NCBI RefSeq assembly: GCF_964355755.1
Contig: NC_092670.1
Span: 28,881,795 to 28,945,794, forward strand
Length of the DNA stretch: 64,000 bases
From: Antedon mediterranea
Taxonomy: Eukaryota > Echinodermata > Crinoidea > Comatulida > Antedonidae
Direction of reading: 5' to 3'
In this document: piece by piece, positions 1 to 12,148 of the stretch
Numbering within the stretch: the stretch's first letter is position 1
Layout of the letters: each line of letters begins with the position of its first letter
Position numbers and translations under genes: made by a program
The notes under the pieces: model-generated
Told to the model about the DNA's origin: nothing
What the model saw: only the letters and a program-made list of their open reading frames with translations
Databases searched by the model: none

Positions 1-1440
1 AAACACCATGCTTTGTGAATGAGGGTTGCCATACTCTAGAGGTCAAAGTGTGGTCAATAATCGCTATTTGTGTTGCAGCTCAAAACTGCTCTGCAATAAT
101 CGGTTAAAACAAGAAATAATTGGTTAAAACATGCAATGGATTGAGTGTTTTTAATCGGTTATTTTTTAATCGGTTATTTCATTTTGCGCCGTTTCTGCTG
201 CCCAAAAATAATTGATTAAAAAAAAAACCCCAAGATACTTAAATTCGTCTACTATTTCAAATTGTGTTTGTTATCAGTGATGGCATAGAGATATTATAGT
301 TCACTAGATTAGAAATAGATTTAAATTCCATTAGACATGACAGACTCAAGAATGTCATGACAGACTAAGAATGGCAATACAAAAATGTAGACAAAATTGT
401 TTAAAATAGTATATTTTGAAATACGATTACAATGAACATACAAAGTGAAAAGAACTATATTTTACTGTATCATTTAAAATTGTTCACTGAGGAGGGCCAC
501 TCTAGTAAAGTATAACATTGTGAATACCTAAACATAATAAACATGAAGAAGAATGTTTAAGAATTAATCGGGTATTAAACACAAACCAGCCTTTGATTTC
601 TTTTTGTATTTTTTTTATTGCAGACTTTTCAATTATTTTTATTTAAGTCTATTGTATCAAGTTATCCAGAACAAATTTTTAACATGACCTCTAATTAAGG
701 CCCTAGAGAAATTCACCATTTTACTAATGTCATAACAAAAATGTTGGGATAAACTGTTATGAAATAAATATTGATGAAAGAAATGGAAATGAACTGAATT
801 TGTGTTGAAAATATGTTTCTAAAAAATAAGGATTTTTTATTAAATTTCCTGCTTAATGATGTATACTTAAAACTTGTATTTTTTTTATTTATGAAATCTA
901 TAAATTAAAAAAAATCAAATAAGGCAAATAATTTTGATTGATTTTCGAGAATGGATGCTATAAGCGATTAGAATTTTTCATTTGTGTAGAACTTTTAGAT
1001 TTAATTTTCAATGATTGTGTTGCTCTGTGACTCACAGTACTTCCAACTATCAACAGAATTTGCAATGCCTTCCAACCTTTGAGAATTTCAATATGGTTGA
1101 ATTTTGGTTTAATCACCAAACACCACTCATGGCATGTTGGTCACACACCACTGTACAAACTCAGCATTATATCTCCAGTCTTAGCTTGCCTGCTACAAGA
1201 CTGTTCAGGAGACTAATTTGGCTTTTCACTTGATTAGATATGATAAACATATTATAATACAAATGATAACATGTAGAAAAATTTTTTTTAATTTCTAAAC
1301 AATTTTGAAATAGTTAACATACAATGCAACTGTTGAGTGCAGACGTGTTGCAAAACCGCTCCCGTCCTCCTCGGCGCCAAGCTAGTTTTTATTATTTGTC
1401 AGTTATTTAAGCTTATTTAAGCTTTGGCAATTTATTAAAG
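1..1440. other. AT-rich intergenic sequence, no gene seen
   Basis: I see no convincing coding exon on either strand here. Between about 95 and 205 the motif AATCGGTTA or close variants (TAATCGGTTA, AATTGGTTA) recurs several times, which looks like a decayed short repeat. The stretch ends just before the start of a LINE ORF1 remnant. A 72-residue open frame near 1015 has no recognisable domain and is not called. Confidence 0.5.
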
Positions 1441-1448
1441 AAGACATA

Positions 1449-2282
1449 ATGAATGACAAAAAGGATAAAAAGCCTGAAAGAAAGTCTCAAAGAAATAAAG
1501 AAGTAGAAGAAACAACTAATACTACCACTGGAATTGGAGATAAAGGTGAACAAATATTATGCAAATTAAGTAAGCTGGACAACATAGAAGAACTTTTACA
1601 AGGTATTGCAACCAGGTTGTCTACTATAGAAGAAAACAAAAGCAATTTGAAAAGGATCAGAATGAAATCAACCAACTCGAGGTAGGAGTTAACATTTTAA
1701 TAAGCGATCTAGATAAAACTAAAAGTAAAGTTGAAAATTGTGTCCACAAGGATACACTACTGAAGCTAGAAAAAAGGTTAGATGATTTGGAAAACAGATC
1801 TAGGCGAAATAATATTGTTCTATGGGGTGTGTGTGAAGGCTTGGGAAACTCTTTGGACTGTACTGAAGTGTTTTTAGATATAGTTAAATCGCTTTTAAAA
1901 ATTGATAAAGAAATAGAAGTTGAACGAGCGCATCGTAGCCCCATGGGAAAATTAGCCTCTGCTGCAGCCGCTACCAGATCATTCGCCACGTCCTATACAT
2001 GTAAAACTCCTTCGGTACATGGACAAGGAACTAGTTCTTCGCTCAGCGCCGAAAGCATTGAAAGGTAAATATTACCATGAAAACACGTTGTTTATTACCG
2101 ACGATGTATCCGCTTCAGTTAGAGCGGATAGGGCAAAACTAAGAGGTGATTTAATTAAAATACGAAAAAGAGGACAGTTTGCTATAATCCCATTTACTGT
2201 TCCAGCATACATGTTAAAAAAGGGTACCGATGGTAAACTAAAGAAAGTGTACCCTAATGAAGTAAGTGAGACCAAGAAGTAG
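1449..2282 (+). pseudogene. LINE ORF1-like protein remnant (CR1/L2-type)
   Basis: Three overlapping reading frames together resemble the ORF1 nucleic-acid chaperone of CR1/L2-type LINEs. First comes a Lys/Glu-rich start (1449-1685), then a segment with ENRSRRNNIVLWGV followed by VERAHRSPMG (1787-1970). The last part (2019-2282) contains LRSAPKALKGK, ITDDVSASVRADR and LIKIRKRGQFA, typical of the C-terminal domain. At least two frameshifts separate the parts, so it cannot make one protein. Endonuclease sequence of the same element follows at about 2380, on the same strand. Family membership is inferred from motif pattern; exact clade is uncertain. Confidence 0.7.
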
Positions 2283-2379
2283 ACTTAACATATACTGTAC
2301 CGAGATTAATTTTTAGTCTTTGTTTCAGTTGGGCTTACGTTACTTTAGTTAGATATGCCAGTAACCTGGTATGCAAGAT

Positions 2380-3312
2380 TTTATGAATAAATTTTCTTAA
2401 TTCTATTAAAATAGATAAACATCAATGTATTCTGCTAGGAGACTTTAATATTGATCTGTCCAAATCAGACGATGATAAGTCGATAGATGAAGTTTCTACA
2501 GCCTTAACTTGTATTAATTTAAATCAAATCATAACCGTTCCTACAAGGATTACGAAAACGTCATCGACAATCATAGATCATATCTATACTAATGTTGTTA
2601 GTAATTCAATACATTCTGGTACAATTGCATGTGATATTTCAGACCATTTACCTACCTTTGCAATATTTGCTAACACTAAGTATACAGGAAACGTTAAGGG
2701 TAAAATTAAGCATAGAAACTACAAATATTTTGATGAACAAAGATTTATTGATGAACTATCTCTTATTTCTTGGGATGCAATTTACTCTTGTAATGAGGTT
2801 GATGAAGCATACAAGTTATTTGTTTCATTATTTAGTGATTATTGTAATATTCATGCCCCAATGGTAGAAAGATCTTCAAAAACAAAAACAAAAAATAAAC
2901 CATGGATTACCAAATCAATTAAAAAATCAATTCAAAGGTGATTAAATCAGGACATGAAATTAGTAAAGTATCCATATAAGAAGTATAGAATTACGTTAAC
3001 AAAAGTACTTAGACTAGCTAAAAGAAATTACTATACTACTTTACTTTTACACAACCAGAATAATTCCTCGAAAACATGGCAAACTATCAATAATCTTCTT
3101 GGGAAAAACAAATCTAATCATAACCTACCTGAAAAATGAATAATTAAACACGATAATGGTAATGAAATAGTTCAGGATACTCCCGAACAAATTGTAAATA
3201 CCTTTAATAATCAGTATTTCACTAACATCGGTCCCAACCTTGCAGAGAAAATTGCATCTACTGTACATCAATGTATTCTGATTTTTTGACAAATGTTTCA
3301 GACAAATCTTTC
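2380..3312 (+). pseudogene. LINE ORF2 fragment: C-terminal half of endonuclease and linker
   Basis: The frame starting with KIDKHQCILLGDFNIDL carries the GDFN motif of APE-type endonucleases. It is followed by TIIDHIYTN and DISDHLPTF, the Asp/His signature near the end of that domain. A stop near 2941 and another near 3137 break the frame before the linker (YFTNIGPNLAEKIAS). The N-terminal half of the endonuclease is missing between the ORF1 remnant and 2380, so the copy has an internal deletion. At 3313-3316 the sequence is cut by a large fold-back element and resumes in the same frame at 8156, shown by joining codons for SFFL to NPTCYDEV across the insertion. Confidence 0.75.
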
Positions 3313-3448
3313 TTTTTAGTGGAGTCTGTTAGGGATATTTTGGTTCACTTTTTTCCAAAAGCATCAAATTTGGTATACAGGTTGCCCACCCTATACAAAT
3401 TAAATTTTTGATGGGCGCCAAGCAAAATGACCCCTTGGGTCACCTAAT

Positions 3449-4783
3449 CAGGGGCGCAGCCAGCAAAGAATTAAAGGGGGGGTCAACCAATATGTGAGTA
3501 TTTCGCGAGCGAAGCGAGCAACCATGGGCTGGGGGCCGCCAAGGGCCCCCAGTTGGGGTCCAGGGGGCTTCGCCCCCTGGAAGCTTTGGCGGTCTAGGGC
3601 AATCTAGATCATTTGAATCGGTTTACGCACACACAAATATGACAATGTTAACACTAATAAACTGAAACAAAGAAAACAAAAAACAACTCTCATTTTCATT
3701 ACAGAACATTTTTATATTCCAGGCTGCCACAGACAAACACTTTTTTTCTTGCTTGTTTGTTGATTTGTGTAGAGAGGCTGTAAACTCAGAGGAGGAATTT
3801 TGAATTCCTCCCTTTTCACCAATACAAAAGTTGCATGAAATGAACGTAGAGATGCAAAAGTTTGAAAAAAGAAATTAGAATGATAGCATGGAGAGAGAGG
3901 GAATATTATTAAATGAGAACCGTAAGGTTAGAGTTCATACACTGTGCAAGTCCAAGAAGCTATCTTGGCTCCGTGTGTATGTGAGACGCTTATCATACCC
4001 AGTACATACAATATTTTGTTTAAAAATATACCTATTTTGTTCGAATGTATAGTATAGGTGATAGCTTATACATAATTGTAATAACTAACTTCTAAATTAT
4101 TATCATACATTTTACGTTAGTTACTAACGGCGCTCTTGACATCGCGTGATGCATCTTTAAACATAAGTTTGGAACATTCTTCTTGGCTTGGAGACAGAAT
4201 TCGCAAATGACATTCTCTGTATTAATGTTCATGTTAAAGTGTATGTTCATGAGGCACAATCCCGAAAGCTGCTCATAAGACATGTGATTTCCCAAACAGG
4301 TTTTCGTTCTCCATAAAGTCGAAAAACTCCGCTCAGCTTCAGCAGACGTTACGGGCATAGGCCTACGCGATTAGAAGAAGTGCACGCACATTTCGGGAAC
4401 ACATCTGGATCCGCTAATTTTACACAGTCGCAGTCGCTTCCATCACTGAAGCTCGGAATGAAGATGTTCGTGTCTTGGCAGATCATCGTACCAAATTCAA
4501 GTTCCTTGAAGACTTCTTCAACATTACACTTCACGATAGACTCGGGTGCTACGCCAAATATTTTAAAGCATGGCCTGTTATCGGCAGAAAAACGGGTTTT
4601 TAACTCGATCGGTTTGTAATCAAGAAGTTGATTTGGTAATACTGCTCGGTAGTAATCTTCCACGGTATCTCCAGGATGATTTGATCTGTATTGTTGTCTC
4701 ATGTTTTTATTTATTTTTTCTAAAAAAAAGGGGGTTCAGGACCCCCGTGACCCCCCCCCCCCCCCCCAATGGCTGCGCCCCTG
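3449..4783. mobile_element. hAT-type DNA transposon copy with 5-bp target duplication
   Basis: The ends are CAGGGGCGCAGCCA and its inverse TGGCTGCGCCCCTG. The flanking sequence CTAAT is present at 3444-3448 and 4784-4788. The other arm of the host fold-back element (near 8010) carries the uninterrupted site with a single CTAAT, so this is a direct empty-site comparison. A 5-bp duplication is shorter than the usual 8 bp of hAT elements, but hAT-like groups with 5-bp duplications are known. Inside is a minus-strand fragment of hAT transposase. A poly-C run lies next to the right terminus. Confidence 0.85.
4092..4702 (-). pseudogene. hAT transposase C-terminal fragment (ZMYM1-like)
   Basis: Two minus-strand frames overlap near 4350. 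The upstream one (4349-4702) contains DNRPCFKIFGVAPESIV. The downstream one (4092-4358) contains MPVTSAEAERSFSTLWRTKT followed by LSGLCLMNIHFN, which is the hallmark of the hAT C-terminal dimerisation region also found in ZMYM1-like proteins. One frameshift separates them, and the N-terminal zinc finger and most of the catalytic domain are absent. It lies inside, and in a position consistent with, the element bounded by CAGGGGCGCAGCCA termini. It is a broken, non-functional remnant. Confidence 0.85.
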
Positions 4784-6861
4784 CTAATTTGCATAATTTT
4801 AAATGGCGGATACTTTCGCTTAAACAGTCTATATCTCTGAAACTACTGGTCATAGAGAGTTGATTTTTAGCTCAAAATGTTCAAAACATAAACATTCCTA
4901 TTTACTCTAATGAAGTATTTTTGAAAAAAATGACCGGAAGTACCAGTTTTAACCTTTGACCCATATTTTAAGGCATTGCCATATCTCAGTAAATAGTTGT
5001 CACAGACAGTTTATTTAAGTGTCAAATTGTTCAGAATATATATGTTACTATTTAGTTTAATGAAACATTTTATCCAAAAATTAACGGAAGTACTCAGTTT
5101 TGCCTTTGACCGTTACGGTGTAATTACCAACCTTGTTACGGTTAATATATTTTGATATCCATAAAACTACTTGTCATAGAGAGTTAATTTTGGTGTCAAA
5201 ATGTTCAGAACATAAACATTTCTATTTACTATAATAAAGTTTTTTCTAAAATAATGACCAGAAATACCATATTTGACCTTTGACCTGTTTTTTCAGGCAA
5301 ATTGCTATATCTCATTATTGGGTTGGCGTGGAAAGTTCATTTTGGTGTCAGATTGTTCAGAATATATATGTTACTATTATGTTTAATAGAAGATTTTTCC
5401 AAAAAATGTCAGGAAGTACAGTTGACCTGTTACATACATAAAATTATAAATTTGTTCAAGTTAACTGTATATTTATATTATTTTGCAATCCACTTTTGAG
5501 CACTTGTCGAAGATGGCTACTTGCATGTGCAATTGAACGAAGTATACTGAATGAAGTTGAATATAGTCCTATTTGTAGTGAGTCTAGAGTAACGCAAATG
5601 AGAGAAAATTGTATAGACAAAAAATACCCAATCTCATTCTCATCTAATCGAGTACTTAAATAAAGTCTTCTACACATTAGCAATAATGTTTACTGATGAT
5701 GTTTTGGAAAGTTAGTGTTTCCATCACTTGTGTTTGTTTGGTTGTTACATTCAGGGTAATTGTCCTATATTGCATTTCTTCGCTGAGTATCTTTCTTTAA
5801 AGGGCCTTCAAACTGGGGTATAACCTACTAATTAAAAGGATGGACATTTTCGGGATGCACAATATAAAAACTAGACTACTGTTGCCATATCACGAACCAC
5901 AACTGAAAAATATATTTTTTCCACCAGACCTAAAGTAATCCTTGGTCCGCCAAACTTGGCAGAATTCTCGAATTTTAATTTTAAAAAATTTGGCCATCAT
6001 CTGGACACGATTTGGGTATTACAGTTTTGTTACTTATGACATTACGCCTAATAGTATCATCTTTTTCATTATTGCCTTGTTACTTGATTTTTTGTAACAA
6101 CTCTTGGCTTGTGTAACATAATGTATTGATGAGCTGTTTTAACCTCATGAACAGATTTACTTTTATTACTTTCATTTCTTTTATGTACATTTTCAAAGTA
6201 TTGAATGATGTGTCCTTTCTCATATCGAGTATTTGGAAAATAATGGCTTATTCAAACTTCTTTAGCAATCCTTGAACAGTCTGGTTGGTTCAGTCACCAT
6301 AAGCACATGTATGGTAATTGTAATATTTTCAGTGTTCTCGTAAAGACGAAATGCTCCATCATGTTCTGAGCTTGAGTATGATATTGTTTCTTAGAAATGA
6401 GGCTAAACCTTTTTGTTGATTTTTGCACAACATTTCCATTCATAAAATTTGCATTGTTCACATAGTCAAAGACATGCAATACAGAGTTCATTTTAAGTTT
6501 GAAAAAAGGGCAATATATGAAAAAGAGGATACTAGAGCGTAACATGTCATTAGTAACAAAACTGTTCCTATTCATCCAATCTCTTCTAGGTGATTACTGT
6601 ATATGGTCGATTTCTTTTTTTTTTTTTATTTGAAAATCTTTGAGAACCACCAAGCTGGACGGTCCTTGGATGACTTAGGTCTGGAGGACAGAAATCTTCG
6701 GTGTCTTTTCCCCATTCAGTGGTTGTTCGTGTTATGGCAACAAAGAGAAATGTAGCAACATGAAATTGTTATGCAACAGCAAACACAAGTGACGGAAACA
6801 CTAACTTTCCAAAACAAAACTTTTACTGGATTTCATCAGTAGGCCTACACATTATTGCTAA

Positions 6862-7257
6862 ATATTTAGTTTAAATGTTCCTGGTCGTACACGAAATAGA
6901 CATTTATTGCATATTCCTTTTAGCCGTGTCGACTGTACTAAGAGGGGACTTTTTCATAGACTACCTTATACATTTAATAATCTAAATAGCAATCATATCG
7001 ATATTTTTAATGATAGACTTGGTTATTTTAAGAGGACGATGATGTGTTCACTTCTTGAACAGCCTGCATAACCTGTTTTAATTGAAATTGTTTATGGCAT
7101 GCCAATCTATGTTTTATATATATATATATATATTTTATCTGTATTTTATTGTTAACCGTTTTTGATGTTGTATTGTTTTATGTTTCAAACCTGTTAGTGG
7201 CGGTATTTATCGCTGTTGGTTTTGATTGAATAAAATAAAATAAAATAAAATAAAATT
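6862..7257 (+). mobile_element. 5'-truncated LINE 3' end with AAAAT-type tail
   Basis: The frame from about 6869 to 7072 reads like the extreme C-terminus of a LINE ORF2 (NVPGRTRNRHLLHIPFSR, then FHRLPYTFNNL) and ends in a stop. It is followed by a 3' UTR with a TA run (7118-7133) and a tail of five TAAAA units at 7230-7256. The insertion breaks the right arm of the fold-back element: the matching left-arm sequence near 5660-5690 is continuous. Its sense orientation is opposite to the reading direction of that arm. Confidence 0.7.
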
Positions 7258-8151
7258 TGGAAGACTTCATTTAAGTACTCGATTAGATGAGATTGGGTAT
7301 TTTTTGTATATACAATTTTCTCATTTCTCATTTACATTACTCTAGACTCACTACAAATAGGACAATCTATTCAACTTTGTTCAGTATACTTTGTTCAATT
7401 GCACATGCAAGCAGCCATCTTCGACCAGTGCTCAAAAGTGGGTTGCAAAATAATATCATAATACAGTTAACTATACAATTAACTGAACAAATTTATAAAT
7501 TTTATGTATTTAACAAGTCAATAACTATACTTCCTGACATTTTTTTGAAAAGTCTTCTATTAAGCAGAATAGAAACATATATATTCTGGACAATCTGACA
7601 CCAAAATGAACTTTCCACTCCAACCCAATAATGAGATATGGCAATTTGCCTGAAAAAACAGGTCAAAGGTCAAATATGGTATTTCTGGTCATTATTTGAG
7701 AAAAAACTTTATTATAGTAAATAGAAATGTTTATGTTCTGAACATTTTGACACCAAAATTAACTCTCTATGACAAGTAGTTTTATGGATATCAAAATATA
7801 TTAACCGTAACAAGGTTGGTATTATTACACCGTAACGGTCAAAGGCAAAACTGAGTACTTCCGGTCATTTTTGGATAAAATGTTTCATTAAATTAAATAG
7901 TAACATATATATTCTGAACAATTTGACACTTAAATAAACTGTCTGTGACAACTATTTACTGAGATATAGACTGTTTAAGCGAAAATGTCCGCCATTTTCA
8001 ATTATGCAAATTAGGTGACCCAAGGGGTCATTTTGCTTGGCGCCCATCAAAAATTGAATTTGTATAGGGTGGGCAACCTGTATACCAAATTTGGTGCTTT
8101 TGGAAGAAACTGAACCAAACACCCTTATTTCAGCCCTAACAGACTCCACTA

Positions 8152-9640
8152 TTTTAAACCCTACATGTTATGACGAAGTTCTTCATTTATTAAAAGGTAT
8201 TGATATTAGAAAATCAGCTGGATATGATGATTTACCGGCTAAATTGATTGTTATAGCTGCAAACGTCATTGCAATGCCGCTATCCTACATTATTAATTTA
8301 TCATTTACACATAGTCGTTTCGCCACTGCTTTGAAAGTAGCAAAAGTAATACCTCTATTTAAGAAAGGTAATACAGATAACCCCGGTAATTATCGTCCAA
8401 TTTCCATTTTGCCTCTATTTAGTAAAATTTTTGAAAGAATTATCAATAACAGACTTATTATCTTCTTTGAAAAATATAATTTGTTCTTTAAACACCAGTA
8501 CGGTTTTCGTGAAAAATATAGTACAAAATTATCCCTAATTAATCTAATTAATCATTTTCTTAATACCAAGTTGATAATAATAAGTCTTCACTAGGTATAT
8601 TTATTGATTTTTCTAAAGCCTTCGATACAATTAATCACCAAATTTTGTTATCCAAATTATATTATTATGGTATTAGAGGGCAACCGTTACTTTTGTTTAC
8701 TGATTATTTAAAAAATAGATCCCAATTTGTTTTTTCGAACGGTCAAAGCTCCGATCATTTATCAATTCAATGCGGTGTTCCATAAGGCTCGGTTATTGGA
8801 CCCACTCCTTTTCTAATCTATAATAATGATTTACCAAATTCTTCCATTTTTTTTTAATATCGTTTATTTGCTGACGACACTACCTTATATCACAATTTTG
8901 CAGGCAGTAATCTTGATTTGTCTATGGTAAATCATCATTTTCAAAAATATTAATGTTAATTTGGTTAAAACTAATTATATTATTTGTTGTAACCGATATA
9001 AAACTATTAATAAATCAAACAATATTTATTAAAAACATGTTATGATTAAAGAAGTCAATGAAATTCAGTTTTTAGGTGTTAAATTAGATAAACAAATCGC
9101 ATGAAAGAGCCATATAAACTTTATTAAAATAGGATAAAAAAGAAATCTGGAATTCTGTTTAGTTTACGCCATATTGTACCCCGTAATATTTTACTTATGC
9201 TTTATAAATCATTTATTCAATCAAATATTACTTATGGTTTAGAAGTCTGGGGTAGCACGTATAAGTCGCATCTATATCCTATTTTACTTGTCCAAAAAAT
9301 GTGTCTTAGATGTATAACTGTCTCTGATTTTATGGCTCCATCTTCTCCATTATTTAAAGATCTGGGTATTTTAGACGTTTTTAAGTTGTTTGAATTAAAT
9401 ATAGTTAAGTTTGTTCATGACCAAATTAACGGCAAAACACCACATCAAACAATGGAATACTTTTATTTAATTACACATAATGCTAGTACCAGATTTAGTA
9501 ATAGATATAATTTTGCAATTCCGAAAGCTCGCACAGATGCTGGTAAATTTAGAATTTCTTTTAATGGAGCTCAACTTTGGAATAATTTACCCTTAGTTAA
9601 AAAATGTACCTCTTCTAGATTTAAATTCATAAATGAATAG
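8152..9640 (+). pseudogene. LINE ORF2 reverse transcriptase remnant (continuation of the 2380-3312 copy)
   Basis: The first frame (to 8594) has KSAGYDDLPAKLI, VIPLFKKGN and NYRPISILPLFSKIFERI, the N-terminal reverse transcriptase blocks of CR1/L2-type LINEs. After a frameshift near 8585 the next frame shows FIDFSKAFDTINHQ (catalytic block A), a GVP*GS block with a stop, and RLFADDTTLYHN (the FADD active-site block). More stops and a deletion follow. From 9197 to 9640 another frame has the C-terminal region (LYKSFIQSNITYGLEVWGS to GAQLWNNLPLVKK). The copy is clearly dead but was once a complete reverse transcriptase. Confidence 0.8.
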
Positions 9641-9829
9641 TCGAGGACAAAAATCTGAAAAGATGCTTAGAAATCAAGTTAGGGGGAGTGGAATGTTAGA
9701 GGCTGTCAACATAGCCAGATATCCTAATTAAACCCTTCTGATCACTCTAAGCCCTGTTGACACTTAATTTTTTGCCTCGTCTTGAAATGGCGGCCATTTT
9801 TTTATAAAATGTCGATAAAATCAGATCTA

Positions 9830-11291
9830 CAGTCTCTAGGCTCGCACTGGCCGATCGCCAAGTCGCCATGGGCGAAAACGTTTCTAGATTGGCGAAAAAT
9901 AAAACGGCTACTTTAGCCATTTTAGCGATGACATATGATAAAATAGATAATTAAATAATCATTTTGGCGAAAGCATAAAGTCCAACTAAAACGTCCATTT
10001 GTCGATCTCCAAGCATTTATTTTGTTCGTTATCACGTTGTTTACTTCAAGCTCGATTTTTCGTAAACTTGTTTCGTTGTACCAGGCGTCTCTTTGTTATT
10101 TCAAAAAGATGGATAGCAGAGGTAGACTGCACAGAGAGAAAGACGTTACACGACACATGGATGATGAAGTCTACCCAAACTATCACGTGTTGTGCGCTGC
10201 ACAAACGATCGACTACGTAGCCGACGGTCGGCTAATTACCGGGATTGTCTATTTTTTCGATAGGGGTGTACTTTTCAGATTAAAAAGAAACATTATAGTA
10301 TCTTCGATGAATGACGTCTTAATCTTATCGAAATCAAAAATGTATGCGTTATGCATTTTAGAGTCTTCCAATTTAATGTAGTTTCATATTTTAGCCTTAA
10401 TAAACTTCCCTCGTGCGTCAGTAGTGTAAACAAAACAACATGCGGGAAATGGTAGAGTCTAACGGGGATTTAGCTAAACACACACGTGCATCTGAGCGGG
10501 GCCGGTCGCCGGCTTAATTCTGTGTTGTTTTGTGTAAATAAATAATAATCGGAAATTTCTCGCCCTGACAGAAACGCTTCGGCGCAGTCTTGGGGGATGG
10601 AAAGACGTGTACTCTGTGCTTTGGCCTATATTATCTTACTTTTAAGAACGATACGAGTGTTCGTTTGCTAGGAATTTTCCTCAATATTTTTAGCATACGA
10701 TATACCGTTGCGTTGTTGTACATAATTTTGTAGGCCTAGGCCGGCGGTTCTGCACTTTCGCACCTCTTGAGCATACCCAATTTAAAAACATTAACCCGCT
10801 GCGCGGCGGTGATTCTAGGACACGATTTTCGCCTGGTACGCCATGACCAGCCAAGCGTAAAAAACAAAAGTAACATAGCGTTCAGGGGATTTCAGAAAAC
10901 TGTTAAATGTTTCTTATTAAATTGATAACTGTATAAATGCTGTATGATTAAAAACAATTTGAAGAATTGTTTTGATCATGTAAAAAAAATACCAAAAAAA
11001 ATATTTTTTTTAATCATACAGTGATTTAGGCATGGTTCTTTATCTCAATGCCTTACAAAAATGTTCAGGGAACAGTGTATAGACCTGTTGACATAGATAA
11101 ATTGACTAAAATATTTTTACCACTATATTTCAAAAATTTTAAATTTTGGCTATAAACCGATTCATTTGGCTAAATAAAAAAATTTGACTTTAGCCATTTT
11201 GGCTATAGATAAACTGATTTGACAAAAAAAAATATTTTGACTTTCGCCAAATGGCTAAACAAAATGAAATGTTAGTGCTACCCCAGACAGT
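9830..11291. mobile_element. hAT-like insert in the fold-back element
   Basis: The insert separates AGATCTA (ends 9829) from AAATAAGGTAGATAC (from 11292). Uninterrupted copies of the same repeat (for example 12345-12380) read straight through, which defines the borders. The ends are imperfect inverted repeats, CAGTCTCTAGGCTCGCACT against ACTGTCTGGGGTAGCACTA. Near both ends there are TGGCGAAA and TTTAGCCATTTT motifs arranged in inverted fashion. Only a small open frame at 10109-10381 is seen and no transposase motif is recognisable, so assignment to hAT rests on the shape of the termini. Confidence 0.5.
10109..10381 (+). CDS. Hypothetical small ORF inside the hAT-like insert
   Basis: The frame runs from ATG at 10109 to a stop at 10381 (90 residues) and starts MDSRGRLHREKDVTRHMDD. 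A longer in-frame start at 10022 exists but adds low-complexity sequence. I do not recognise the protein. A possible splice donor context (AGGGGTGTAC) occurs near 10260, so this could be the first exon of a longer gene or of a captured host fragment. Base composition is more GC-rich (about 10400-10800 is also richer in CG) than the surrounding AT-rich repeats, which is consistent with a captured 5' region. Function unknown. Confidence 0.3.
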   Translation: MDSRGRLHREKDVTRHMDDEVYPNYHVLCAAQTIDYVADGRLITGIVYFFDRGVLFRLKRNIIVSSMNDVLILSKSKMYALCILESSNLM

Positions 11292-11454
11292 AAATAAGGT
11301 AGATACACAATCTTGGTGTCTAAACACATGTACTTCAGACACGGAATCCATTAGGCTTTGTTGACACTTCAGTTTTTGCCTCGTATTAAAATGGCAGCCA
11401 TTTTTCAAAATGGCCACCATTTTTATATAAAATATGCATAAAATGAGATCTAAA

Positions 11455-11878
11455 TAAGTTTTTTGGACAAGTAGTTCTCGAGAAAATGCAATTTCAGTTT
11501 ACTTTACTTTAAAACTGCTCGCCGGCTTTTGAAAATTCTCTCCTATCTTTTAACAATAGCAGGTCTGAAAATAATACTAAAAAGTGGTCCAAAATTGGGA
11601 CCGTGGAACTTGACCACATATCTATCTAACCCTAATTTTGGTAAAGATCTCGCAATAACTTTTTGAGTAATCCTGCTAACAAACAGACAAACAAATGAAA
11701 GCACTCAGAAACTTCAGTGAAGTACTTGGCAAAATATATCCACTGATACTGATAGGGAGCATGTTGAATGATACATTTTTTTGCTTTAGATATTATTAGC
11801 TTGACATAGTTCAAATCCAGCTGGGGTTTATAATTTGGGTACGCGATAGACTACATATATCTCCTTAGCGGAGGTAAA
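11455..11878 (+). repeat. Dispersed repeat, copy 1
   Basis: This copy begins AAGTTTTTTGGACAAGTAG and ends near CTCCTTAGCGGAGGTAA. It shares an ordered series of segments with 14893-15886, for example CTGCTCGCCGGCTTTTGAAA, AGCAGGTCTGAAAA and TTTTTGAGTAATCC. No coding potential is seen. The second copy carries an extra MITE, so this one shows the uninterrupted arrangement. Confidence 0.65.
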
Positions 11879-12148
11879 TAATATTAGTTTATGTAATAGG
11901 AGGGCCTACAGTCAAGATGAAACATCTGTGAAGTTACATGCAAATGAATTCAACAAAAGCCGAGGCTTTAAAATCCTAGTCATGGCTCTATACAAACTAA
12001 ACCTTTACCAATTTGTAAAACAAATTCTAGATTTTCGATTTCATGAACAGATAAATTAGGTAACCATTTTGAAAAATGTTAGCTACTGTGCATTAACTGA
12101 AAAAATTAATTAATTAAACTATTTAAATTTATTTATTATAGATTTAAT

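Larger units (their letters stand above)
3317..8151. mobile_element. Large fold-back element with >1 kb terminal inverted repeats
   Basis: The ends are perfect inverted repeats: TAGTGGAGTCTGTTAGGG at 3317 and its reverse complement ending at 8151. The similarity continues inward through both arms (about 3317-6003 and 6600-8151), with matching order of segments such as ACCCCTTGGGTCACC, the repeated CAAAATGTTCAGAACATAAA units, and a stretch around 5680-5990 matched by 6640-6860. After subtracting nested inserts the arms are about 1.2-1.35 kb around a loop of roughly 0.6 kb. It interrupts a LINE reading frame; TTTT at 3313-3316 and 8152-8155 looks like the target duplication, because removing the element plus one copy restores the LINE frame exactly. 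No transposase is visible, so it is presumably non-autonomous. A minus-strand open frame in the loop (6294-6575) has no recognisable domain. Confidence 0.8.

Noticed and set aside
1015-1233. 72-residue plus-strand ORF
   Set aside because: No recognisable motif, AT-rich surroundings, and no supporting splice or promoter signals.
3317-3320. TA target duplication (Tc1/mariner type) for the large fold-back element
   Set aside because: With a TA duplication the LINE frame would not be restored; the 4-bp TTTT (or 5-bp TTTTA) reading restores it exactly.
8091-8151. LINE ORF starting at 8091 (MVLLEETEPNTLI)
   Set aside because: The first ~20 codons are the fold-back element's terminal repeat, not LINE; the LINE resumes after 8155.
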